16,689 bases of DNA from Saprospiraceae bacterium (GTDB lineage: Bacteria > Bacteroidota > Bacteroidia > Chitinophagales > Saprospiraceae), in contig JABDJM010000206.1 of the NCBI GenBank assembly GCA_013002475.1, forward strand, positions 1-16,689. The letters run 5' to 3'. The notes under the pieces were generated by a model, which saw only the letters and a program-made list of their open reading frames with translations, had not been told where the DNA came from and did no database searches. The position numbers and the translations under genes are program-made. Of the stretch, positions 8,135 to 15,124 are shown one piece after another (position 1 is the first letter of the stretch; the number at the start of each line of letters is the position of its first letter).

Positions 8135-8180
8135 TAAATGTAACACAATCTTCCACTTCTTCCCACTTTTTTACCCTTTT
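8135..8180 (-). promoter_or_regulatory. mraZ promoter region with MraZ direct-repeat operator
   Basis: On the minus strand three 10-bp blocks follow one another exactly, at 8171-8180, 8161-8170 and 8151-8160. Their cores are AGGGT, GTGGGA and GTGGAA in the same phase, and a weaker fourth (GTGT) sits at 8141-8150. This matches the known MraZ operator type of short TGGG direct repeats about one helical turn apart. A -7-like element TACATTTA (8135-8142; Bacteroidota consensus TAnnTTTG, one mismatch) follows. The repeats would cover the -33 region, as expected for repression. No TTG is present at the standard spacing, so the exact promoter is uncertain. Confidence 0.65.
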
Positions 8181-8230
8181 TGATATGGAAATATTGAAAT
8201 ATGTGTTTTTTCCTAATAAGTAGAATCAAA

Positions 8231-8263
8231 TAGTAGAAAAGCTGTAATCAGAAAGGTTACAGC
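8231..8263 (-). terminator. Intrinsic terminator after the glycosyltransferase gene
   Basis: GCTGTAA (8241-8247) and TTACAGC (8257-8263) form a perfect 7-bp stem. On the minus strand the stem is followed by TTTTCTACTATTT, a moderate U tract. It lies 26 bp after the glycosyltransferase stop and ahead of the mraZ promoter, so it should separate the two units. Confidence 0.6.
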
Positions 8264-8288
8264 AGCTGAAGAAAACAGAAATAGACAA

Positions 8289-9029
8289 TTAAAGTATGGC
8301 CGCCTGCAGATTATACTTGCGGAAGAAGCTGAGCCACTTCATCTTAATCACACCAAAGATCGCCTCAGAAATAATGCTGGAATTCATTTTGGACTCGCCA
8401 AATTGGCGGTCAATGAATATGATCGGAACTTCCTGGATCTTGAATCCCAGGGTCCAGGATGCAAATTTCATTTCAATTTGAAATGCGTACCCTACAAACC
8501 GGATCTTGTCCAGGTCCAAAGTAGAAAGCACTCTGGAATTATAACAAACAAAGCCAGCGGTCGGGTCTTTGACATTCATCCAGGTAATCAAGCGTACATA
8601 AAGAGAAGCTCCATAAGACAAGAGGATCCGGTCCCAAGGCCAGTTTTTAACTCCTCCCCCTTTTACATATCTGGAACCAACTGAAATGTCCGCTCCGGAT
8701 TCGCAAGCTTCCACTAACCGGACCAGGTCTTTTGGGTTGTGGGAAAAATCTGCATCCATTTCGCAGATATAGTTGTACCCTCTTTCCAGGGCCCATCTAA
8801 ATCCGGCGATGTATGCAGTTCCCAAACCTTGCTTTCCTGATCTTTCCAGCAGATGCAATTTACCCTCAGATGTTTCTTGTATTTCTTTCACTACCTGTGC
8901 CGTCCCGTCCGGGCTACCATCATCCACGATTAGGATATGGAAATCCTTAGGCAAGGCAAACACCGCGGCAATGATCTGCCGGATATTTTCCAGTTCGTTA
9001 TAGGTGGGGATGATTACAAGGTTACTCAC
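8289..9029 (-). CDS. Family 2 glycosyltransferase, polyprenyl-phosphate mannose/glucose synthase (DPM1-like)
   Basis: A soluble or membrane-associated GT-A transferase expected to move a hexose from a nucleotide sugar to a polyprenyl phosphate at the cytoplasmic face. The 246-residue protein begins VIIPTYNELENI, then VDDGSPDGT (35-43), the KQGLGTAYIAGF segment, and the DAD metal-binding motif at 92-94 followed by FSHNP, the hallmark of the dolichol-phosphate mannose synthase group. VGSRYVKGGGV and the late FIDRQFGESKM motif also match. It lacks the extra C-terminal membrane domain found in some relatives. The start is GTG at 9029; no better ATG exists. The donor sugar cannot be read from sequence. 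It lies 68 bp after the E1 dehydrogenase gene, possibly co-transcribed. Confidence 0.9.
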   Translation of the reverse strand: MSNLVIIPTYNELENIRQIIAAVFALPKDFHILIVDDGSPDGTAQVVKEIQETSEGKLHLLERSGKQGLGTAYIAGFRWALERGYNYICEMDADFSHNPKDLVRLVEACESGADISVGSRYVKGGGVKNWPWDRILLSYGASLYVRLITWMNVKDPTAGFVCYNSRVLSTLDLDKIRFVGYAFQIEMKFASWTLGFKIQEVPIIFIDRQFGESKMNSSIISEAIFGVIKMKWLSFFRKYNLQAAIL

Positions 9030-9088
9030 GAGATGGTCTTAGTCGCAAGAAAATTAAACGATAATTTTAGAATTTGGGTACAAGATTC

Positions 9089-9096
9089 CAAAATTA
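9089..9096 (-). promoter_or_regulatory. Possible -7 element for the glycosyltransferase gene
   Basis: TAATTTTG on the minus strand fits TAnnTTTG exactly and lies just after the E1 stop, 59 bp before the glycosyltransferase start. No TTG occurs at the usual spacing upstream, so this may be chance in AT-rich DNA. Confidence 0.25.
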
Positions 9097-9097
9097 C

Positions 9098-11509
9098 TTA
9101 ATACTTAGGAAATGATGAGGGATCATACTCATGCATCATATTCAGAATCGCCAGAGCGATGTCCTCGGCATTTGGTTTTGAATAGTAATCTCCATCAGAG
9201 CCATAAGCAGGTCTATGTGCCTTTCCCGTAAGGGTGACTGGTGGCAGATCCAGGTGATCAAACCCACCTTGCACCTCAAGTACTTGCTGCATAATAAATG
9301 CGGAGGCACCTCCAGGAACATCTTCGTCAAGCACGATCAGCTTATTAGTCTTTTTAAGACTTTGCAGAATCCGAGCCTCCAGGTCAAAAGGAAGCAGGGT
9401 TTGAACATCAATTAGCTCAACTTCCAAATTTTGGTGCTTCAAAAATTCGAGGGCACTCTGCGCAATTCGCACACAGGATCCATAGGTTACTAAGGTGATA
9501 TCCTTTCCTTCTTTCAGGATTTCCGGAACACCGAAAGGTACTCGTATCTCTTCCAGGTTTTCCGGAAGTCTTTCCTTCAGCCTGTATCCATTCAGGCATT
9601 CAACGATCAATACAGGATCCTGAGCTGCCAATGCCGTATTATACATGCCTGCTGCCTGGGTCATATTCCTGGGCACGCCAATGTACATTCCTCTAAGTGT
9701 GCTAAGCAGCATTCCCATTGGAGACCCGGCATGCCAGATCCCTTCCAGGCGATGACCACGGGTACGAATAATTGCTGGAGCGCATTGCAGGCCAGCTGAG
9801 CGGTAGCGAAGCGTAGCAAGGTCATCCGACAAGGGTTCTAATCCATAGATTAAATAATCTAAATACTGAATTTCAGCAATGGGCCTAAATCCTCTCATGG
9901 AAAGGCCGATAGCCTGGCCCATGATAGTCCACTCACGGATTCCTGTGTCAAATACCCGTTCGATCCCATACTTATTTTGCAGTCCAGCAAAACCTTGATT
10001 TACATCTCCGATCTGACCGACATCTTCACCAAAAGCTACAACATTCGGTTGCGATGCAAGAACCGAATCAAAGTACTTGTTCAGGATCTGATACCCATTG
10101 ACCATTGGACTATGATCAAGATACACCGGTGGTACCGGAGCTACCTGAATAGCAGAAGTATGATCTTCGGCGTATAAGCCAGTATTAATTGCGGCATATC
10201 CGAAGCCTTTTATATCCGAGTTTAATTGGATCAGATCTGCGGGAGCATCGGGGCCCAGCAAATAATGAAGTCTCCTTACGGAAGAATGAACCTCGCTGAC
10301 TGTAGGGTTAAGAAGCTTTTTATAATCTTCAGCCCATTCAATAAAAGAAGGATTTGTTTTTTGTTCTGCTTGAAGACTCTGAACAATACCCTCCAGTCTC
10401 TGTCGATATTCTTTTGGTCTGGCGGTGTTGGCTGCCCAAGCTTTTTGTTTTTGTTCCTTTACAAAAGCCTTTGCTTTCGCTCCGATGGCTTCTAAATCTG
10501 CCTTGGTGGTAAATCCTTTTTGGACCATCCACTCCCCCATCTTAAGGATGCAATCATGCGCTGCTTCCCAGGCTAATCTCTCCTTTGATTTATATCTCTC
10601 ATGTGACCCGGAAGTGGAGTGTCCCTGAGGTTGAGTAAGGTCTTCCACATGGACCAATACAGGAATGTGTTTCTTTCGAGCCAACTCACTGGCCTCCTCA
10701 TATGCCTTGCAAAGTGCCGGGTAGTTGTGTCCCTTGACCCGAATTATCTCCCAGCCCGGGTGCTCGGTGTCCATTTTAAAACCCTGGATTGCCTCAGAGA
10801 TGCTTCCCTTAATAGTTTGAAATTTTTTGGGAACTGAAATTCCATATCCGTCATCCCAAACAGAAAGTACCATGGGTATTTGAAGCACACCGGCTGCGTT
10901 AAGTGTTTCCCAAAAAATTCCTTCAGAAGTACTAGCATCTCCAATGGTCATAAAGACCACTTCATTCCCATTGTTTGAGAAATTAGTTGCTGTAGCCAAG
11001 TCGGAATTTTGGCGATACATTTTGGAGGCAAATGCCAAACCCAACCCTCTTGCCATCTGCCCACCTGTGGAAGAGATATCTGAAGAGGTATTAAACTGCT
11101 GTAAGTGGTTCAGCCAATTCCCCTCGGAATCAATAGTTGCAGTAGCGAAATGAGCATTCATTTGTCGCCCACCACTAAAGGGATCATTATCCGCATCAGC
11201 ATATAGCTGAGAAAAGAACTGCTGTACATCGGAAATACCAAGTGCAAACATCAGGGTTTGATCCCGATAATATCCTGAACGCCAATCTCCCTTTTTGAAA
11301 ACTTTTGCAAGAGCTAGCTGAGGCACTTCTTTGCCATCCCCCAAAATGCCAAACTTGGCTTTTCCTGTGAGTACCTCCCTCCTTCCTAATAGACTGGTTT
11401 CCCTGCTGACACATGCAATCCAATAGTCCTGTATAACTTCCTTGGCAAATTCGGAATCAACTTTAAAGTCTTGGATCGAAAGTTCACCGAGGTCAGGACT
11501 GTGCAGCAT
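9098..11509 (-). CDS. Fused E1 alpha/beta 2-oxo-acid dehydrogenase (2-oxoisovalerate dehydrogenase type)
   Basis: This is the thiamine-diphosphate E1 component of a 2-oxo-acid dehydrogenase complex, with alpha and beta subunits joined in one chain. It decarboxylates a 2-oxo acid and loads the acyl group on lipoyl-E2 in the cytoplasm. From the ATG at 11509 it has 803 residues. The alpha part contains LLGRREVLTGKAKFG, the pyrophosphate-binding GDASTSEG (from about residue 190) and QGHSTSGSHERYKS. The beta part (from about 470) has VVAFGEDVGQIGDV and ends with the transketolase C-terminal domain. Similar chains of about 800 residues are widespread in Bacteroidota and usually annotated as branched-chain E1; pyruvate is an alternative substrate. 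The frame extends to a GTG at 11596, but a promoter lies inside that extension, so I reject it. No E2 or E3 gene is nearby. Confidence 0.9.
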   Translation of the reverse strand: MLHSPDLGELSIQDFKVDSEFAKEVIQDYWIACVSRETSLLGRREVLTGKAKFGILGDGKEVPQLALAKVFKKGDWRSGYYRDQTLMFALGISDVQQFFSQLYADADNDPFSGGRQMNAHFATATIDSEGNWLNHLQQFNTSSDISSTGGQMARGLGLAFASKMYRQNSDLATATNFSNNGNEVVFMTIGDASTSEGIFWETLNAAGVLQIPMVLSVWDDGYGISVPKKFQTIKGSISEAIQGFKMDTEHPGWEIIRVKGHNYPALCKAYEEASELARKKHIPVLVHVEDLTQPQGHSTSGSHERYKSKERLAWEAAHDCILKMGEWMVQKGFTTKADLEAIGAKAKAFVKEQKQKAWAANTARPKEYRQRLEGIVQSLQAEQKTNPSFIEWAEDYKKLLNPTVSEVHSSVRRLHYLLGPDAPADLIQLNSDIKGFGYAAINTGLYAEDHTSAIQVAPVPPVYLDHSPMVNGYQILNKYFDSVLASQPNVVAFGEDVGQIGDVNQGFAGLQNKYGIERVFDTGIREWTIMGQAIGLSMRGFRPIAEIQYLDYLIYGLEPLSDDLATLRYRSAGLQCAPAIIRTRGHRLEGIWHAGSPMGMLLSTLRGMYIGVPRNMTQAAGMYNTALAAQDPVLIVECLNGYRLKERLPENLEEIRVPFGVPEILKEGKDITLVTYGSCVRIAQSALEFLKHQNLEVELIDVQTLLPFDLEARILQSLKKTNKLIVLDEDVPGGASAFIMQQVLEVQGGFDHLDLPPVTLTGKAHRPAYGSDGDYYSKPNAEDIALAILNMMHEYDPSSFPKY

Positions 11510-11550
11510 AGATTGGAGTTTAGGGTTAGTATTAGTTAGAAATGATACCG

Positions 11551-11581
11551 CAAAGGTAGCGTAAAACCAGGCCATTTCCAA
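11551..11581 (-). promoter_or_regulatory. Promoter of the E1 dehydrogenase gene (Bacteroidota type)
   Basis: On the minus strand, TTG (11579-11581) is followed by 20 bases and then TACCTTTG (11551-11558), a full match to the Bacteroidota primary sigma pattern. Transcription should start near 11544, giving a leader of about 35 nt before the ATG at 11509. Confidence 0.75.
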
Positions 11582-11599
11582 ATCAAAAAATATCACAAC

Positions 11600-11620
11600 T
11601 GACTCATTATCAATGAGTCA
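11600..11620. promoter_or_regulatory. Perfect 8-bp inverted repeat upstream of the E1 promoter
   Basis: TGACTCAT (11600-11607) and ATGAGTCA (11613-11620) are separated by TATCA. The arms end 18 bp upstream of the -33 TTG of the E1 promoter and outside its transcript. A DNA operator for a dimeric regulator is therefore more likely than an RNA hairpin. The cognate protein is unknown. Confidence 0.5.
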
Positions 11621-11803
11621 AGAAGGTTTATGGGATATTATTCTGAACAATTGGGCAATAGTAAAAGTTTAATCAAGTCAGCCCTTGAGGACCAGATAGA
11701 ATATTTTTTATGTGTTCTGTTTTCAAAGAAAATAGCCCGCCTGATTAACGTATTATTAACGGCTGGCCTCTATTGCAAACTTTCATATTGGTACGATAAG
11801 TGT
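11621..11803. other. Divergent intergenic region between E1 and DUF1573 genes
   Basis: I find no credible gene here. A 71-codon plus-strand frame starting at 11630 overlaps the DUF1573 start and has no family features. The only structure I noted is a direct repeat ATTAACG at 11744-11750 and 11755-11761, 11 bp apart (one helical turn), about 45 bp upstream of the DUF1573 -7 element. Confidence 0.5.
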
Positions 11804-11811
11804 TACTTTTG
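11804..11811 (+). promoter_or_regulatory. -7 element of the DUF1573 gene
   Basis: TACTTTTG fits TAnnTTTG exactly. A start of transcription around 11817 would exclude the upstream ATG at 11814 and support the ATG at 11838. No TTG lies 19-21 bases upstream (only TTT), so the -33 half is weak. Confidence 0.5.
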
Positions 11812-11837
11812 CTATGTACAACAAGAAAATCTTTACA

Positions 11838-12299
11838 ATGAATAAATTACTTTCTGCTTTTGCCTTTGCAATTCTCTTTTCTTTGGGAGCTTCTGCCCAA
11901 ACTCCAGCTGCTGAAGAAGCTGCGCAGGGTGGTCCTGAAATGAAGTTTGAGACCCTTGAGGTCGATTATGGAACGATTCAGCAAAATTCTGAACCATATC
12001 GTGTTTTTAAGTTTACCAATACGGGTGATGAACCACTACAAATTACTAACGCTAAAGGTAGTTGTGGATGTACTGTTCCTGAATGGCCAAAAGAGCCAGT
12101 TTTTCCAGGAGAAGATGCAGAGATCCGAGTTAGATATGACACTAAGCGAATCGGAAAGTTTGTAAAAAGAGTAACGCTTACAGCCAATACAGCTGCAGAA
12201 ACCTACCGATTAACCATTAAGGGAGAGGTACTTGCGCCAAAGGCAGAGCCAGACGGAGTTCCTGCGGCAACTCCATCTATCTTAAACGGAAAAAGCTAG
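11838..12299 (+). CDS. Secreted DUF1573 family protein
   Basis: A small exported protein of 153 residues with one DUF1573 domain, an immunoglobulin-like beta sandwich common in Bacteroidota and of unknown biochemical role. MNKLLSAFAFAILFSLGASAQ is a typical Sec signal peptide, with cleavage expected after ASA. The domain begins at FETLEVDYGTI and contains the FKFTNTGDEPLQIT strand pair. The family's conserved Cys pair follows in GSCGCTVP (Cys76 and Cys78), then FPGEDAEIRVRYDT and the closing LTIKGEV strand. The tail is rich in A, P and E. I chose the second ATG (11838): the first, at 11814, would put eight extra residues before the signal peptide and falls upstream of the expected transcription start. 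The gene stands alone between its own promoter element and a strong terminator. Confidence 0.9.
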   Translation: MNKLLSAFAFAILFSLGASAQTPAAEEAAQGGPEMKFETLEVDYGTIQQNSEPYRVFKFTNTGDEPLQITNAKGSCGCTVPEWPKEPVFPGEDAEIRVRYDTKRIGKFVKRVTLTANTAAETYRLTIKGEVLAPKAEPDGVPAATPSILNGKS

Positions 12300-12318
12300 T
12301 TCTTTAGATAGACAGATT

Positions 12319-12357
12319 AAAAAAGCCCCGCTGGATTTGATCCGGCGGGGCTTTTTT
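12319..12357 (+). terminator. Strong, bidirectional intrinsic terminator after the DUF1573 gene
   Basis: GCCCCGC (12325-12331) pairs with GCGGGGC (12345-12351), and the stem continues inward through GGAT/ATCC to a three-base loop. Six A residues precede and six T residues follow, so it can work in both directions. It starts 20 bp after the DUF1573 stop. Confidence 0.92.
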
Positions 12358-12366
12358 CATTGAGGC

Positions 12367-12397
12367 AAAAAAGAAAACCCTTGCCAAAAGCAAGGGT
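12367..12397 (-). terminator. Minus-strand intrinsic terminator with no upstream ORF
   Basis: ACCCTTGC (12390-12397 read on the minus strand) pairs perfectly over 8 bp with GCAAGGGT (12377-12384) around a five-base loop. The stem is followed on the minus strand by TTTCTTTTTT (12367-12376). The T tract is on the minus side only. No minus-strand ORF feeds into it, which is why I propose the small RNA entry. Confidence 0.75.
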
Positions 12398-12447
12398 CTC
12401 TAACCCAAACAAATAAACACAAAAACTACTTTTACAAATTTCTTTGT
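12367..12447 (-). ncRNA. Candidate intergenic small RNA of about 80 nt
   Basis: The minus strand has a complete Bacteroidota promoter (12452-12482) and, about 70 bp downstream, an intrinsic terminator (12367-12397), with no ATG ORF between. The predicted transcript starts near 12447. It would open with a 5-bp hairpin ACAAA/UUUGU closed by a GAAA tetraloop (12434-12447), run through a U- and G-rich single-stranded stretch, and end in the terminator stem. A GGGU/ACCC pairing (12394-12406) could compete with the terminator stem. The transcript ends tail-to-tail with the DUF1573 transcript. I do not recognise a known RNA family. Both ends are seen in sequence; that it is an expressed regulatory RNA is inference. 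Confidence 0.45.
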
Positions 12448-12451
12448 GATC

Positions 12452-12482
12452 CAAAGGTAATTTCAATTCCAGCTAAGGCCAA
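12452..12482 (-). promoter_or_regulatory. Minus-strand promoter in the DUF1573-acylase gap
   Basis: On the minus strand, TTG (12480-12482) is followed by exactly 20 bases and TACCTTTG (12452-12459). Spacing and -7 octamer are identical to the E1 promoter. No protein gene lies downstream on this strand before the terminator. Confidence 0.65.
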
Positions 12483-12709
12483 TAGTCAGTCTAAAAAATT
12501 GTGACACTGATTAGGGCGATAATCTTTATTGGTACTTTATAATTATTAGACTATTGTTTTATTTTTTGTGACGTTGGTTTTTTAATCTTGGTCAAATCAA
12601 TCAGTAAAAAATAGTAGCATTGGTTTTGACTCTGGGTTTCTTTGTGGGGCTTCGGCGCAATAGTTTAGGCTAGCCTAGGTATTTATTAGCTAACTGATAT
12701 TTTGCAGGT
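12483..12709. other. Intergenic region before the acylase gene
   Basis: No gene is seen. The region is AT-rich and holds a perfect 12-bp palindrome, TAGGCTAGCCTA (12666-12677), 32 bp before the acylase ATG. TATTTTG (12698-12704) is one base short of TAnnTTTG and lies only 5 bp before the ATG; if it were the promoter, the message would be nearly leaderless. I see no matching -33 element. Confidence 0.4.
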
Positions 12710-15124
12710 ATGAGGATATTCAAATTCCTGATCGCAGCTCTGATCTTGGGGCTCTGGATCTGGGCCCTTCAATATAGCTTTCCCGGCAAAAAGGGAAATC
12801 TTCCCCCAATAGGGTCCTTTCTTTCTCCAGGAGAAGGGTTTTTGGGGTCTGCAGAGCCAATGAATGAAGTTTTTTCTGACCTGGTTGATCATATTCCACT
12901 TGATTCAGAAGTCCAGGTTCAGTTCGACAAGCGTTTAGTGCCACACATTTTTGCTAATAATGACCAGGATGCCTTTCGTGTTCTTGGATTTCTGCATGCC
13001 AAATACCGATTGTTTCAGATGGACTTGATCGTTAGAAGTGCTTCTGGCCGATTGTCTGAGATCATGGGCCCAAGACTTCTTGAACGGGATAAGCTTCAAA
13101 GAAGAAAAGGGATGCCCTGGGCTGCTGAAATCGCTCATGAAAGTTGGAAAAATTCAGAAGGATATGGAGACCTCCTCGCCTACGCGGAAGGTCATAATGC
13201 TTATTTAGCCGAATTAAAAGACAAGGACCTCCCAATTGAGTTCAAGCTCTTAAATTATAAACCTGAAAGCTGGAACCCATATAAAACTGCCTTGCTGTTG
13301 AAAAGTATGGCACAAACTCTTTGTGCCCGGAATCATGATATTTCCGCTACGAATACACAACTGGCTATTGGGGAGCAATTGTTTAAGGAGCTTTATCCGG
13401 ACCAAATGAGCAAGATGAGTCCCATAATTCCAAAGACGGTGGAATATCCTTTTGTTCCAGTTGACCCAAAAGGTCGCAAAGGAAGTTCGGTAATTGATGA
13501 TTTTATAAGTCATAAACCCCTACCCAATCCGCCCTCCAATATTGGCAGCAACAATTGGGCGGTTGGCGGCGCAAAAACGAAATCCGGGTATCCAATATTA
13601 GCAAATGACCCGCACCTTTCACTTACTCTTCCATCGATCTGGTATGAGGCGCATATCGTTACACCAGAGACGCGTGTTTATGGGGTGACCCTGACAGGAT
13701 ATCCTGGGGTCATTATTGGGTTCAATGAAAACATTGCTTGGGGAATGACCAATGTCGGGCATGATGTAACGGATTGGTATGACATCCAATGGACGAATGA
13801 TTCGAAAGAGGAATACTTCCTTGATGGACAACAAGTAAAAATAGACCAGAGAATTGAAGAGATCGGAGTACGTGGTCATGAGTCCATACTTGACACAGTT
13901 AAATACACCCATTGGGGTCCCATTGTTTTTGAGTCAACTGAGGGGAATGGTCAGGATCTTGCCATGCGTTGGATTGCTCATGATCCTCCTGACCCGATGG
14001 AAGTACTAACTTTTCTCCGAGTAAATCAGGCTGAGGATTTTGATGATTTCAGCAAGGCCGTACAAACCCACAGTAGCCCGGCTCAGAATATGGTTTTTGC
14101 GAGCAAGGAAGGAAATATAGCTATGAGAGTCCAGGGCAAATTTCCACTTAAGCAAAAGGACCAGGGAAAATTTGTTTCCAATGGTAATAATTCTGAAAAC
14201 GGTTGGTCGGGTTTTATCCCAACCGGACATACACCCGCCATGCTAAACCCCGAACGAGGTTATGTGTCATCGGCTAATCAGAAATCCACTGATTCGAATT
14301 ACCCCTATTATTATAATGCGCGTTTCGAGCAATTCAGAGGGCGACACCTTAATTCGCGTTTAGATGAAATGAATGAAATTGATACGGATGATATTCGCTT
14401 GCTGCAATACGATAACTATAATCTTGAAGCATCAGAATTCATCCCTGTTATTTTGGACCTTCTCAATCGCGAGAATCTTTCCGGCGAAGCTTTAGAATGG
14501 ATTAAAAAGTTGGAGAACTGGAATTATCATTATGAAGCGGAGTCTGCTGAGCCAACGATCTTTGAAATTTGGTTAAAGCATTTAAAGAAATTAACCTGGG
14601 ATGAAATGGAGGGAGTATCAATGATCTCTCCACAAAACTGGAAACTTAGAGACCTTTTGGCGGATGAGCCCGCTCATGAAATTTTTGATAATCAAAAAAC
14701 TCCGGAGATCGAAGTTGCCGCTAATATCGTCCGGGAGGCCTGGGACAAAACTCTTTCACAAGTCTCTGAAATGAGTAGTGCTGACCTCCATTGGAGAACT
14801 TATAACAAATTGGTCATCCCGCACCTTTCCAGGATTCCTTCCTTCGGAAATTACACAACCCGGATGGGGGGATCATCTTCCAGCTTGAATGCTATGCGAG
14901 GTGGCTTTGGTCCCAGCTGGAGAATGGTCGTTGAAATGGGCCCGGAACCCGCAGGGTTTGGAGTGATACCCGGAGGGCAATCAGGAAATCCCGGAAGCCC
15001 ATTTTTCGAAACCGGAATTGAAAAATGGAGTCAGGGAAAGCTTTTCAAGCTTAACTTCCCTCGCAACCCTCAGGAGCTCGAATCAACCCTTTTTGTTCAC
15101 AACTTCAAACCTGGGAAATCATGA
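12710..15124 (+). CDS. Penicillin acylase family (peptidase S45) N-terminal-nucleophile hydrolase
   Basis: An 804-residue amidase precursor expected to be exported, to cut itself, and to hydrolyse an amide bond between an acyl group and an amine. Residues 1-22 form a hydrophobic signal or membrane anchor. The nucleophile is Ser280 in NIGSNNWAVGG, which becomes the N terminus of the beta chain after autoproteolysis. The alpha chain would be about residues 25-279. Supporting motifs include ANDPHL near 299-304, ALTGYPG-like VTLTGYPGVIIGFNENIAWG, the HSSPAQNMVFA segment that carries the oxyanion-hole Asn of the family, and the C-terminal GPSWRMVVEMG with GGQSGNPGSP. The family includes penicillin and acyl-homoserine-lactone acylases; the substrate here is unknown. 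The stop overlaps the next gene's start by 4 bp (ATGA). Confidence 0.92.
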   Translation: MRIFKFLIAALILGLWIWALQYSFPGKKGNLPPIGSFLSPGEGFLGSAEPMNEVFSDLVDHIPLDSEVQVQFDKRLVPHIFANNDQDAFRVLGFLHAKYRLFQMDLIVRSASGRLSEIMGPRLLERDKLQRRKGMPWAAEIAHESWKNSEGYGDLLAYAEGHNAYLAELKDKDLPIEFKLLNYKPESWNPYKTALLLKSMAQTLCARNHDISATNTQLAIGEQLFKELYPDQMSKMSPIIPKTVEYPFVPVDPKGRKGSSVIDDFISHKPLPNPPSNIGSNNWAVGGAKTKSGYPILANDPHLSLTLPSIWYEAHIVTPETRVYGVTLTGYPGVIIGFNENIAWGMTNVGHDVTDWYDIQWTNDSKEEYFLDGQQVKIDQRIEEIGVRGHESILDTVKYTHWGPIVFESTEGNGQDLAMRWIAHDPPDPMEVLTFLRVNQAEDFDDFSKAVQTHSSPAQNMVFASKEGNIAMRVQGKFPLKQKDQGKFVSNGNNSENGWSGFIPTGHTPAMLNPERGYVSSANQKSTDSNYPYYYNARFEQFRGRHLNSRLDEMNEIDTDDIRLLQYDNYNLEASEFIPVILDLLNRENLSGEALEWIKKLENWNYHYEAESAEPTIFEIWLKHLKKLTWDEMEGVSMISPQNWKLRDLLADEPAHEIFDNQKTPEIEVAANIVREAWDKTLSQVSEMSSADLHWRTYNKLVIPHLSRIPSFGNYTTRMGGSSSSLNAMRGGFGPSWRMVVEMGPEPAGFGVIPGGQSGNPGSPFFETGIEKWSQGKLFKLNFPRNPQELESTLFVHNFKPGKS

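Noticed and set aside
7916..8183. Plus-strand ORFs across the mraZ 5' end and leader
   Set aside because: They are shadows of mraZ; their translations show no family features, and the opposite frame carries clear MraZ motifs plus an operator.
11814..11837. Longer start (MYNKKIFT) for the DUF1573 protein
   Set aside because: The ATG at 11814 is 3 bases after the -7 octamer, so it would probably precede the transcription start, and the signal peptide begins properly at 11838.
11630..11845. 71-codon plus-strand ORF upstream of DUF1573
   Set aside because: It overlaps the DUF1573 start in another frame, crosses that gene's -7 element, and shows no domain, signal peptide or family resemblance.
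12367..12447. Small SRP RNA or 6S RNA
   Set aside because: It lacks the conserved GGAAGGAAGC-type SRP core and is far too short and unstructured in the middle for 6S RNA.
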